DNA of 64,000 nt from Stenomitos rutilans HA7619-LM2 (GTDB taxonomy: Bacteria > Cyanobacteriota > Cyanobacteriia > Leptolyngbyales > Leptolyngbyaceae): the NCBI GenBank assembly GCA_019358945.1, contig JAHHIE010000007.1, positions 94,753 to 158,752 on the forward strand. The letters run 5' to 3'. The notes beneath the pieces were generated by a model. That model was not told the DNA's origin and made no database searches. It was given only the letters and a program-made list of their open reading frames with translations. Numbering within the stretch: position 1 is the stretch's first letter; each line of letters opens with the position of its first letter. A program made the translations under genes and the position numbers. This document shows positions 43,889 through 52,931 of this stretch, one piece after another.

Positions 43889-44587
43889 CTAAACAGGGAG
43901 TCGATCGATATCCTTGTTGCAGCCAATCACCACCATCAAGGCTCCCTTTTGTAGCTGACGGCTAGAGGCCGGGTTGATTTCAAATTTACCATCACGACTC
44001 ACGGCTAGAAGGTTCAAGCCGTAGTGAGAACGCAGCCGAAGTTCGGCGATCGTTCTGCCATCAAAGGCATCTGGCACCAACACTTCGACAATGCTGTTGT
44101 CTGGGTCAAGCTCAAAGCGTTCGAGAATGCTGGGTTTGGTCAGCGCGCGCGCCAATGTGCAGCCCATCTCATGCTCTGGAAAAACGACGTGATCAGCTCC
44201 CACCTTTCGCAACAGCTTTTCGTGGATTTGAGAGGAGGCTTTTGCCACCACATGGGGCACTCCAGCTTCTTTGAGGTTGAGCGTTGTGATGACGCTTTCT
44301 TCGACATAGTTGCCGATCGCCACGATAACCGTGTCAATTTCACAAAGCCCCGCTTCTTTGAGTGCTGCGGGGTCGGTCGTATCAAGCTGCACGGTGCGCA
44401 CCGCAATTTGATCAGCGAGTGCTTGTGCCACCTGTTTCTCATCTGCATCGACACCCAACACCTCGTAACCCATTTGGTGCAACGTCATGCAGACTGCTCG
44501 CCCAAAGCGACCTAACCCAATCACAGCGTAGTGTTTGTTTGGATGAGTCTGCAAGCTACGAAAAAAACTTAAAAATGTCAGGTTCAC
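43889..44587 (-). CDS. ktrA: Ktr potassium uptake system regulatory subunit
   Basis: 232 aa RCK (TrkA-N plus TrkA-C) protein. The Rossmann motif is HYAVIGLGRFGRAVCMTLHQ (residues 19-38), with the acidic ribose-binding end VLGVDADEKQV (about 45). VVAKASSQIHEKLLRKVGAD and VVFPEHEMGCTLARAL are typical of KtrA. A TrkA-C domain follows from about 145. It gates the KtrB channel in response to ATP/ADP. ktrB lies 143 bp upstream on the same strand. The third cyanobacterial component, KtrE, is not in the window. Confidence 0.93.
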   Translation of the reverse strand: MNLTFLSFFRSLQTHPNKHYAVIGLGRFGRAVCMTLHQMGYEVLGVDADEKQVAQALADQIAVRTVQLDTTDPAALKEAGLCEIDTVIVAIGNYVEESVITTLNLKEAGVPHVVAKASSQIHEKLLRKVGADHVVFPEHEMGCTLARALTKPSILERFELDPDNSIVEVLVPDAFDGRTIAELRLRSHYGLNLLAVSRDGKFEINPASSRQLQKGALMVVIGCNKDIDRLPV

Positions 44588-44730
44588 AGGCGAACTCCGA
44601 GCTAATTGATGTGATCAAGGGGCGTGTTGAGGGCGGGAGGCAAACGGTAGGTGTTAATGCTGATTGGATGATGGCTAAACTTTCAGCGAGTACACTCCAC
44701 TTTTTGGGTTCGTTCACCCTAGCGATTGCT

Positions 44731-46071
44731 TTAGCCTACCAGCAAGTTTTCTTCTGGATAGCGAATAGCGGTGGGCTTGGGGTCGCCTAAAAGCGCGCTC
44801 ATGAGCAGTAACACGCCAACTCGACCGATATACATAGTAGCAATTAGGACGAGCTTACCCACCGTGGATAGCCCTGCTGTGATGCCAGTCGATAAACCAA
44901 CGGTTGCAAAGGCAGAGACGACTTCAAACAAGAGCTGAATGAAATCAAACTGGGGATCGCTCAGCGCGATAAAGGTGGTCATGATGAGCACTGTGATCAG
45001 CGAACCAACGGCCACACCTACAGCTTTAAGGATGAGTGACAGAGGAATTTGGCGTTCGTACAACGATGCCTCTTCTTTGCCTTGCAAAATGGCTCTGGTG
45101 CAGCTTGTTAAGACCCGTAGGGTTGTCGTTTTAATACCGCCAGCTGTCCCACCAGGGCTGCCCCCAATAAACATCAGGGCGATCGTGATGAACAAGCCTG
45201 CTTCGGTCATTTTGCTCAGGTCGATCGTGTTGAATCCGGCGGTTCTTGTTGTTGCGGATTGAAACCAGGCCGACATCAATTGAGTGCCCAAATTCATGGA
45301 ACTCAGGGTGCTTGTACTGCGCCCCTCTACCAGGAAGAAGGCGATCGTTCCTAGCACCAGTAAGGTCAGGGTTGTACTGACAGCCACCTTAAAGTTGAGG
45401 GAGAAAACGAGGCACCTGGGCCGTCTCAGCACGCGATCGCGAGACCAGAGAAAGAGTTCAAAAATGGCCTCATAGCCAATGCCACCAAAGACAATCAGCC
45501 CTGGAATCACCAGGTTTACCAAGGGTGATGCTTGATAGCCGATGAGATTATTGGGAAATAAACTGAAACCAGCATTGTTCCAAGCGCTGATGCTATGAAA
45601 GGTTGCTAGCCATACGCCTTGCTGGAAGCCATAAACAGGGGCAAACACAAACAGCAGCAGGAAAATGCCTGTGATCTCAAAAAGCATGGTGGTCGCAATG
45701 ATGGAACGAATCACCTGAGCTGCACCCTGCATTTCACTGCGATCGAGGGCTTGCTGGACGGCAATTTTGTCGCGCAGCCCAAAACGCCGCCCAACGAGCA
45801 GCAGCAAGAAGGTGGTCGCCGTCATATAGCCCAAACCACCAACCTGAATCAGCGCCAAAATAAAGAACTGCCCGATCGGAGAGAAGTACGTTCCCGTATC
45901 GACCACGATGTGACCTGTCACGCAAACCGCAGAGGTGGCTGTAAACAACGAAATGAGCAGATGCTCCCAAGCCCAGGTGCCATCGCTGATTGAAACTGGC
46001 AGCGACAGCAAAAGGGTGCCGATCGCGATCACAGTCACAAAACCCAGACAAATGGTGCGAGAAACGGTCAT
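44731..46071 (-). CDS. ktrB: Ktr/Trk potassium channel-forming subunit
   Basis: 446 aa with four M1-P-M2 repeats of the TrkH/KtrB superfamily, about eight transmembrane helices plus four pore loops. Filter-type sequences include TATSAVCVTGHIVVD (about residue 45), SAWNNAGFSLFP, TTRTAGFNTIDLSKM, and SAFATVGLSTGITAG in the last loop (about 395). GGSPGGTAGGIKTTTLRVL matches the loop in the third M2 helix that controls gating. It takes up potassium in osmotic adaptation, regulated by KtrA encoded downstream. Confidence 0.94.
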   Translation of the reverse strand: MTVSRTICLGFVTVIAIGTLLLSLPVSISDGTWAWEHLLISLFTATSAVCVTGHIVVDTGTYFSPIGQFFILALIQVGGLGYMTATTFLLLLVGRRFGLRDKIAVQQALDRSEMQGAAQVIRSIIATTMLFEITGIFLLLFVFAPVYGFQQGVWLATFHSISAWNNAGFSLFPNNLIGYQASPLVNLVIPGLIVFGGIGYEAIFELFLWSRDRVLRRPRCLVFSLNFKVAVSTTLTLLVLGTIAFFLVEGRSTSTLSSMNLGTQLMSAWFQSATTRTAGFNTIDLSKMTEAGLFITIALMFIGGSPGGTAGGIKTTTLRVLTSCTRAILQGKEEASLYERQIPLSLILKAVGVAVGSLITVLIMTTFIALSDPQFDFIQLLFEVVSAFATVGLSTGITAGLSTVGKLVLIATMYIGRVGVLLLMSALLGDPKPTAIRYPEENLLVG

Positions 46072-46158
46072 TGAAGAGGGTAAATGAAGAGGAAGATAGC
46101 CGGACTGGAAAACGATCTTACCGCCTTCCCGCGTTTCTATGGCCTTCTTTCTATGGCC

Positions 46159-49100
46159 TTAGACAACGCCCAAAAACTCTAAGGTAAAAGTCGTCTGCTG
46201 CTGCTGGCTGGTCACGCCAATAGTGGCACCTAAACGTTCTGCAAGCTTCTTGACCAGCGTTAAGCCAAGTCCAGTTCCGCCGTATCTCCAAGGATCGTTG
46301 TTGGGAATGCGGTAGAACTTGTCAAAAATGCGATCGCGCTCAACGGCTGGAATCTCGACACCAGCGTTGCTGACAGAAATGTCTAGTGCTGTCGCGGTTG
46401 TGTGAGCAGAGAGGGTGATCGCCTCACCAGCAGGTGTGTATTTGCAAGCGTTTTGCAGCAATTCAGTCACGATGCGTTCCAGGTAGGGACGATCAGTCGT
46501 TAGTACGGGTAACTGCTCAGGCAGGCGAATAATCAGGTACTGCTGCTGCCTGCGAACGCGGTCAAAAAACGGTTCGGCAAGATGAGCCAGAAAGGGCTGA
46601 AGCACGATCGGGGTGAGACTGAGTGGTTCTGTGCCTGCATCGAGACGCGCCAGATCGAGGAGGTCGTTGATGAGTCCAATTTCGCGCTGCCCTTCCTCGC
46701 GGAGAATGCTGAAATAACGGTTAACTGCGTTGGTTGCATCGTCAAAGATCCCCAACGGCTTGAGCGTGACTTCCAGCATTTGGGTTGCCATTTTAATGTT
46801 GGACATGGGCGTTCGCAGCTCGTGGGAAACCGTGCTGAGAAAGTCATCTTTCAGCCGATTCAGCCGTTCTAGCTCCTGTACCTGGGCTTGAGCTGCTTGA
46901 TATAACCGCGATTGCCGCAGTGCGATCGCACACTGATTCGCAACCTGTTGTACCAGCCGAATTTCCAACTCGTCGAAGTAGAGGTGCTGGGGCCTGAAAA
47001 GCCACATATCGCCTAAAACACCGCGTTCATCCATTAAGGGGCACGCCAAAATGCTTGCGCTCTGCTCAATATTCCGTAGGGGATCTACCACCAAAGCAGT
47101 CACACAGCAATGAACGACTTGTCCACTCAAGACTTGCTCATAAAGTTCAGGGTTTTGGTCAAACGAGATCGCGCTACCTGTTGCGGTTGAGACCCCTTGA
47201 TGGGTGTATTCGTAGCAGATCGTGGTGGTTCGGTGTTCCATATCGTAGAGAGCGGCAACACAGCAATCCACGCCCAACTCGATCGCCAGTTCCTTGACAG
47301 CTGTTTGGAGGATTTGCGTTTCATCCAGGCTATCCCGCACTTGGTCGGTGATGCGTTTCAGCAGTGCCTCAAAGTTTAATGCCTGTTGCAGTTGCATTGT
47401 GCGTTCCTGCACCTGCAATTCTAAGTCAGTGTTTAGGGTTTGCACCTGCTGGTAAAGCGATGCTTGTTGAATGGCGATCGCCAGTTGATCGGCTAACGCT
47501 TGGACGAGTTCGACTTGCTCATCGTGCCAGCAAGCAATTGGTCGGCTTGACCGCAGGCTGCAGCTACCCCAAACCGTATCACCCACGATGACTGGTACCA
47601 GAAGCCAGGCTCCCGGTAGCTTTTGAGCAAAGCCTTGGTTTGTACCCTTACTCAGGGACGCTGCATCAGCTACTTTAATGATCTCTCGACGCTTTAATTG
47701 TGCTGCAAAGGGATTGTCTTGATCGGTAATTTCTAGCCCAAGATCATCGAAGAGATCTGGCTGCTGTCGATGGCTGGCAACATATACCCAGCAGTTGCGT
47801 TCTGGTAAGTACTGCACCACGGCGGCTTGATCGACCTTCAAGAGCTGGGTAAGTTCAGTTGCGGCAGCGGTCAAAATGGTGTGCAAATCCAGCGACTGAC
47901 GAATGGTCTGTACCACACGGCTGATGGCCTGCTCTCGTTCAGCACGCTGCCAGGAGGCCGTTTCTGCTTGTTTGCGATCGCTGATATCTCGGACGAGCAG
48001 TAACACTTCGTTTACTTGATATGGCACCACTCTGACTTCTTCGGTTTGCGTAGCACCATCGACCGCGATCGTTTGCTCATAGAGTTGCAGCGATCGTGTT
48101 GCTAGGGCCGTTTGGATGGCTGCTATACGCTGTTGTGCCAGGTCAAGCGGCAAACTGTCGTATACGTGCGTTCCAACAAAATCACCTGTTTTGCCAATGA
48201 CTTTGAAGGTATTTGTAGCGAGAAATTCTAGATAAATGCCCTGTTCATTTGCTCGCATGACCAAATCGGGCAGAGCGCTAATGAGCGCACCCTTGTGAGC
48301 ATCACTTTCTCGCAGCATCAGATCTGTTTGCTTGCGTTCGCTGATGTCTTGCAGCATGCCGCACCACGCGATCGCCCCATGAGATCGTTGCCGTGGTTGC
48401 GCATCGCCCTGCAGCCATTTGACTTTCCCTGACGGCACCACAATCCGCCATTCGTATGCAAAGGCACTAAGGGTTTGGGCACTCTGAGCGAGAGCCGCAG
48501 TATACCCAGCCCGATCATCGGGATGAATCGCATCAATCAGCCATTGGGCGCTGCTTAACGCCTGGGTATAGGGTATCTCGTGCAGTGCTTCGATCGCGGC
48601 ATTAATGAACTCAAACCGTAGTTCTCCGTTGGGTTCTTGTACCAAAGTATAAATAATGTTGCCGGGCGACTGGAGACCAAACTGCTGTAACCATTGTTCG
48701 CTGCTGCGTAACGGTTCGTCTGCCAGAGTCTGATCGATCGTGGCACCGCTCGTCTGCTCCAGCTGCATGGCTACGCCTAGCTGAATCGCAATCATTTGAA
48801 GACATTGCACTTCCAAAGGTTGCCATAAGCGGGTGCTGTGGCACTGGTGGGCAATGAGCAACCCCCACACCTTACCCTGCCCTAAAAGCGGCACGGACAG
48901 CATTGCCTGTACTTGTAGGTGGTCTAATAAAGCGGCATGACAGGCTTGGACGCTACTGGCAGCTACATCCTCGATCGCGCTGACATGTCCCTGTCGATAT
49001 AGCTCTAAACGGGCATTATCAAAGCAACTGTCACGAATGACTCGTCCCAGTAGCGGTGTCCATTCAGTACCCGCCGATTCCACGGCGACCACGCCATCGC

Positions 49101-49284
49101 CTTGGGCCAGAAAGCGATATAGCAGGACGCGATCGCTGTGCAGCACGGCTCTGGTTGTTTCAAGTGCTGTCTGGAAAATGGTTGGTAGCGCGACAGAGCG
49201 CTGGCTTTGAAGGGCGATCGCCGCAAGACTCTCTAGGATTTTTGCGGGTGTTACAACCGATGTAGCAAACTGATTGGCAGTCAT
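46159..49284 (-). CDS. Multi-sensor histidine kinase (GAF-PAS-PAS-GAF-GAF-kinase)
   Basis: 1041 aa, soluble. GAF1 is at about residues 15-180 (VLLYRFLAQGDGVVAVES, then YRQGHVSAIED and VPLLGQGKVWGLLIAHQC, a phytochrome-like GAF but without the bilin Cys-His pair). PAS follows at about 205-325 and a second PAS at about 330-435. GAF2 is about 450-615 and GAF3 about 660-810. HisKA phospho-His lies in FLSTVSHELRTPMSNIKMAT, and the HATPase has LLQNACKYTPAGEA and YGGTGLGLTLVKKLAERLGA. The last 390 residues closely match the kinase at 13105-14934. It is divergent from the ethylene-receptor-like kinase. The signal is unknown. Confidence 0.9.
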   Translation of the reverse strand: MTANQFATSVVTPAKILESLAAIALQSQRSVALPTIFQTALETTRAVLHSDRVLLYRFLAQGDGVVAVESAGTEWTPLLGRVIRDSCFDNARLELYRQGHVSAIEDVAASSVQACHAALLDHLQVQAMLSVPLLGQGKVWGLLIAHQCHSTRLWQPLEVQCLQMIAIQLGVAMQLEQTSGATIDQTLADEPLRSSEQWLQQFGLQSPGNIIYTLVQEPNGELRFEFINAAIEALHEIPYTQALSSAQWLIDAIHPDDRAGYTAALAQSAQTLSAFAYEWRIVVPSGKVKWLQGDAQPRQRSHGAIAWCGMLQDISERKQTDLMLRESDAHKGALISALPDLVMRANEQGIYLEFLATNTFKVIGKTGDFVGTHVYDSLPLDLAQQRIAAIQTALATRSLQLYEQTIAVDGATQTEEVRVVPYQVNEVLLLVRDISDRKQAETASWQRAEREQAISRVVQTIRQSLDLHTILTAAATELTQLLKVDQAAVVQYLPERNCWVYVASHRQQPDLFDDLGLEITDQDNPFAAQLKRREIIKVADAASLSKGTNQGFAQKLPGAWLLVPVIVGDTVWGSCSLRSSRPIACWHDEQVELVQALADQLAIAIQQASLYQQVQTLNTDLELQVQERTMQLQQALNFEALLKRITDQVRDSLDETQILQTAVKELAIELGVDCCVAALYDMEHRTTTICYEYTHQGVSTATGSAISFDQNPELYEQVLSGQVVHCCVTALVVDPLRNIEQSASILACPLMDERGVLGDMWLFRPQHLYFDELEIRLVQQVANQCAIALRQSRLYQAAQAQVQELERLNRLKDDFLSTVSHELRTPMSNIKMATQMLEVTLKPLGIFDDATNAVNRYFSILREEGQREIGLINDLLDLARLDAGTEPLSLTPIVLQPFLAHLAEPFFDRVRRQQQYLIIRLPEQLPVLTTDRPYLERIVTELLQNACKYTPAGEAITLSAHTTATALDISVSNAGVEIPAVERDRIFDKFYRIPNNDPWRYGGTGLGLTLVKKLAERLGATIGVTSQQQQTTFTLEFLGVV

Positions 49285-49710
49285 CTTGACCTGAAGAGGC
49301 GGATAGCTGTTGCCCTTACTGTAAGAATTCTACAGAATTCACTTCACGGCGATGCATTGCGTACTGCAATCATTCGCTAAGCGTAGTCGCAAAAACCGCT
49401 ATTGAAATGCATGTAGCGACGAAAACAACAGGATGATGCCGTTAACCGATGTCATTACAGTTTGCCCAAATCTCTGAGTAGAATAACGGATTCGTGACTA
49501 ACGCCGTTGATGCTGGGAATCTTTCCCATGTAGCATACCCTGCGTTTCTACTGCCAGCCCGTACCAGGTTTCACAGACTTAATTTCTTGATAACTCAATA
49601 TTTCCAACGCTTAATTTCTAAACTAGAGAGACCACAATAAGTTTCAGGAATGGCGATCGAGCACCGCTTCGCTTATCCTGCTTTTGCCTCTCGCTTCACT
49701 CCCCACTCGC
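49285..49710. other. Divergent promoter region between two sensor kinases
   Basis: 426 bp, no gene recognised. AGAATTCTACAGAATTC near 49326-49342 is a short repeated AGAATTC dyad close to the start of the minus-strand kinase and could be a binding site. Confidence 0.4.
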
Positions 49711-52260
49711 ATGAATGACATTCTAAGCAATTTTTTTATCACAGGCCCGTTTATTCCGCATGGTCATTGTTATCTCTGGCAGCCAAGCTTAGTTTGGCTC
49801 CATCTCGTTTCAGATAGCTTGATTGCGTTTGCGTACTACTCGATTCCCCTCACGCTCTTCTACTTTGTCCGCAAACGACAAGACCTGCCATTTGCAGGGG
49901 TTTTTCTGCTCTTTGCAACTTTTATCGTGTCCTGTGGTACGACGCATATTTTAGAAATTTGGACGCTTTGGCATCCCACCTACTGGTTTTCAGGTGCCGT
50001 GAAGGTGTTAACGGCGATCGTCTCCTTGCTGACCGCTTATGTCTTGGTGCCGTTGGTGCCTCAAGCGCTCGCGTTACCCAGCCCTGCTCAACTGGAGGAG
50101 GCAAATCAGGCACTCCACACCCAAATGCAGCAGCGGTTAAACGTTGAAACGGAACTGCGGCAGGCTCAAAATCAGCTTGAACAGCGTGTGCAAGAGCGTA
50201 CTGCTACACTGCTACAGGTCAATGAGCAGCTACAGCAAGAGATTCGCGATCGCGAAACCATTGAGGCAGAGCTACGGGAGCGTGAAGAACGGTTTAGCAC
50301 GCTGTTTAACGGCATGGAAGATTGGATACTGGTCTACCATTTGACTCCTGATCTTCAGCCAGGGCAGTTGATTGAGGTGAATGAACAGGCGTGTCAGCGG
50401 TTGGGGTATACCCGCCAGGAATTGCTCAGCAAGTCGGTGTTGGATTTAATTGCGCCGCCGCAAGATATAGTCCACACCAGCATTGAGCAGTTGTGGGTAG
50501 AAAATCACATTGTCGTGGAATCAGTGCATTGCACGAAAGCAGGTCAGCAAATGCCTGTAGAAGTGAGTGCAACGCTCTTTACCTTGAATGGATTGCCCAC
50601 AGTACAGGCCATCTGTCGCGATATTACCGAACGCAAGCAGACAGAAACCGCGATCGCCACCCTTAATCGAGATTTGCAGAACCGGGTTGATGATCTGCAA
50701 ACTCTGTTTGAGGTGATTCCAGTGGGCATTTTGATGAGCGATGATTTGGAATTTCAGCACATTCGAGCCAACCCTGAGTTTGCCCGCATTTTAGGCATTC
50801 CCTTTCGTGACAACGCTTCGTGGACACCGCCAGCCGAGAGCACTGGTCCTACCTACAAAGTGTTTCAGCATGGTAAAGAACTGACTCCAGAGGAAACTCC
50901 TCTGCGCTACGCAGGGCTGCATGGCATTTCGTTAAAGGGCATAGAGGTGGATATTTTGCGGGGAGATGGCACCCTGTTTAATCTCTATGGCTATGCCTCT
51001 CCTCTGCGGAATGAGCACGGTCAGCCACGCGGCTCGGTGGGTGCCTTTTTGGATATTACTGATCGCAAACGTACCGAAGCCGAGCGTGAACAACTGTTAG
51101 AACGCGAGCAAATTGCCCGTGAGCAAGCAGAAGCCGCTAACCGGATTAAAGACGAATTTCTAGCGGTGCTATCCCACGAATTGCGCACACCGCTTAACCC
51201 GATTCTGGGTTGGGTGCAGCTGCTACGCAAGGGCACGTTAGATCAACCAACAATGGCGATCGCGCTGGAAACCATTGAACGCAATGCTAAGTTGCAAACC
51301 CAACTGATCGAAGATTTACTGGATATTTCGCGCATTCTTCAGGGCAAACTGTCCCTCAAGCTGGATGCGGTTGACTTAGTCGTCACCATTGAAGCCGCCA
51401 AAGAAACCGTTCGGTTAGCTGCTGAATCAAAGTCGATTACCCTTCACACGACGTTGGAAACTACAACCCGATCACCTTTGGGTGATGCCAACCGCCTACA
51501 GCAGGTGATCTGGAACTTACTCTCAAATGCGGTGAAGTTTACGCCACCAGAGGGTCATGTGTATATTGCCTTGACCTACAGCAAGATCGAAGCTCAAATT
51601 ACCGTGCGAGATACGGGGAAAGGCATTAACTCGGACTTTCTGCCGTTTGTCTTTGATACCTTTCGGCAAGCCGATGGTACTATCACCCGTAAGTTTGGCG
51701 GGTTAGGGTTGGGGTTGGCGATCGTCCGGCAGATTGTAGAGTTGCATGGCGGCACGGTCTCAGCAGAAAGTGCGGGAGAGGGGCTGGGAGCAATCTTTAG
51801 CGTTCGTTTGCCGCTGCGGGGAGGGGCATTGCCTGTGAGCAAACACCCCGCGCCTGTCGCTCAGCCGTTGAGTTTGCAAGCAGTACACATTCTGGTTGTG
51901 GAGGATGAGGCAGATACACGCGACCTGTTGGCCTTTATCCTGACACAAGCGGGTGCAACAGTAACCGCCGTTGCATCTGCTGCCTGTGCTCTAGAGAGCT
52001 TGCTGAAATCCGTTCCAAATGTGTTGCTGAGCGATATTGGCATGGCTGAGATGAATGGGTATAGCTTGATGCGCCAAATTCGATCGCTCAAGCCAGAACA
52101 GGGGGGACACATTCCCGCCATTGCACTCACAGCGTATGTGGGTGAGTATGACCAGCAGCAAGCTCTAGAAGTTGGCTTTCAGCAGCACCTCTCAAAGCCT
52201 GTAGAGCCAAATGTTTTGGTAGACGCGATCGCGCAGCTACTCCAGTCTTCCTCTGTATAA
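49711..52260 (+). CDS. Ethylene-receptor-like hybrid histidine kinase
   Basis: 849 aa from ATG at 49711 (MNDILSNFFITGPFIPHGHC); the upstream ATG at 49684 has no support. Three N-terminal helices (about residues 25-110) match the ETR1 ethylene-binding domain: Asp35, YYSIP at 42-46, and the copper ligands Cys75 and His79 in FIVSCGTTHILEIW. A coiled coil (about 120-195) is followed by two PAS domains (about 200-460). HisKA is next, with FLAVLSHELRTPLNPILGWV, then HATPase_c (NLLSNAVKFTPPEGH, FGGLGLGLAIVRQIVELHGG) and a C-terminal REC with Asp near 775. The GAF domain of plant receptors is absent. Ethylene or another small copper-bound ligand is the likely input. Confidence 0.9.
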   Translation: MNDILSNFFITGPFIPHGHCYLWQPSLVWLHLVSDSLIAFAYYSIPLTLFYFVRKRQDLPFAGVFLLFATFIVSCGTTHILEIWTLWHPTYWFSGAVKVLTAIVSLLTAYVLVPLVPQALALPSPAQLEEANQALHTQMQQRLNVETELRQAQNQLEQRVQERTATLLQVNEQLQQEIRDRETIEAELREREERFSTLFNGMEDWILVYHLTPDLQPGQLIEVNEQACQRLGYTRQELLSKSVLDLIAPPQDIVHTSIEQLWVENHIVVESVHCTKAGQQMPVEVSATLFTLNGLPTVQAICRDITERKQTETAIATLNRDLQNRVDDLQTLFEVIPVGILMSDDLEFQHIRANPEFARILGIPFRDNASWTPPAESTGPTYKVFQHGKELTPEETPLRYAGLHGISLKGIEVDILRGDGTLFNLYGYASPLRNEHGQPRGSVGAFLDITDRKRTEAEREQLLEREQIAREQAEAANRIKDEFLAVLSHELRTPLNPILGWVQLLRKGTLDQPTMAIALETIERNAKLQTQLIEDLLDISRILQGKLSLKLDAVDLVVTIEAAKETVRLAAESKSITLHTTLETTTRSPLGDANRLQQVIWNLLSNAVKFTPPEGHVYIALTYSKIEAQITVRDTGKGINSDFLPFVFDTFRQADGTITRKFGGLGLGLAIVRQIVELHGGTVSAESAGEGLGAIFSVRLPLRGGALPVSKHPAPVAQPLSLQAVHILVVEDEADTRDLLAFILTQAGATVTAVASAACALESLLKSVPNVLLSDIGMAEMNGYSLMRQIRSLKPEQGGHIPAIALTAYVGEYDQQQALEVGFQQHLSKPVEPNVLVDAIAQLLQSSSV

Positions 52261-52269
52261 CTGGTTTGT

Positions 52270-52640
52270 TTGGTGTCGATCGCTCAAACTCTCAAGTTCA
52301 TCATTAAAGCTCTATCCCGCACTCGTGGGGCTTTAAGCCTTGCCATCGAGTCTTTGAGTGTCGTCGTTGAGTGTTTAGGACCCAGCCGTGAGTCTTTAGG
52401 ACTTGTCGTCGAGTCTTTAAGCCTTGCCATCGAGTCTTTGAGTGTCGTCGTCGAGTGTTTGACTGTCATCGTCGAGTCTTTGAGTGTCGTCGTTGAGTCT
52501 GTAGAACTCATCGTTGAATGTTCAAGCCTCGTCGTCGAGTCTTTGAACCTCGTCGTCGAGTCTTTGAACCTCGTCGTTGAGTGTTTGAGCTTCGTCATTA
52601 AGTCTTTGAGCTTCGTTGTTGAATGCTTGCTGACAGAAGC
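52270..52640. repeat. Degenerate 21-bp tandem array, open on both strands
   Basis: Units of the type GAGTCTTTGAGTGTCGTCGTC repeat for about 370 bp, starting 9 bases after the kinase stop. The plus strand (52270-52728, TTG start) would give 152 residues with heptads SLSVVVE. The minus strand (52284-52598) would give heptads LKDSTTT. As both strands stay open, this can be explained by a 21-base period alone. No ribosome site was seen. Non-coding heptamer satellite is preferred; a heptad protein is not excluded. Confidence 0.75.
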
Positions 52641-52733
52641 TGAGAAGTCAAGTCTCCAAACGCAGCCTGATACTCAACGGCATCTGTTTATGGAAAGACC
52701 TAGTTTCTGCGTCAGCGCAGAGTTATAGAACTT

Positions 52734-52835
52734 ATACCGATTTAAAGAATGACGGCTACAGATCAATCGGTGGGTAGGGGCAAGGCAATGCCTTGCCCCT
52801 ACAGGATGTGTCGCATTTTCAATTCAAATTGGTAT
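52734..52835. repeat. MITE-like palindromic element, family A, copy 3
   Basis: Same orientation as 157-258 and differing from it at only a base or two (CAAGGCAATGCCTTG in the centre against CAAGGCCATGCCTTG). Such close similarity suggests recent mobility or conversion. It abuts a family C element. Confidence 0.85.
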
Positions 52836-52837
52836 TA

Positions 52838-52930
52838 CGCATTTTGATTAAAACCTCGGAGGTTTAAGCGACAGCATTTGTTCAATGCTTGATGCTTGAT
52901 TAAAACCTCCGAGGTTTGCGCCAGTTCTGA
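52838..52930. repeat. MITE-like element, family C, copy 3 (inverted)
   Basis: AAAACCTCGGAGGTTTAAGC and TTAAAACCTCCGAGGTTTGC flank a core that is the reverse complement of the element at 22773-22870. It lies back to back with the family A element and just downstream of the TIR-WD40 gene. Confidence 0.7.
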
Positions 52931-52931
52931 G

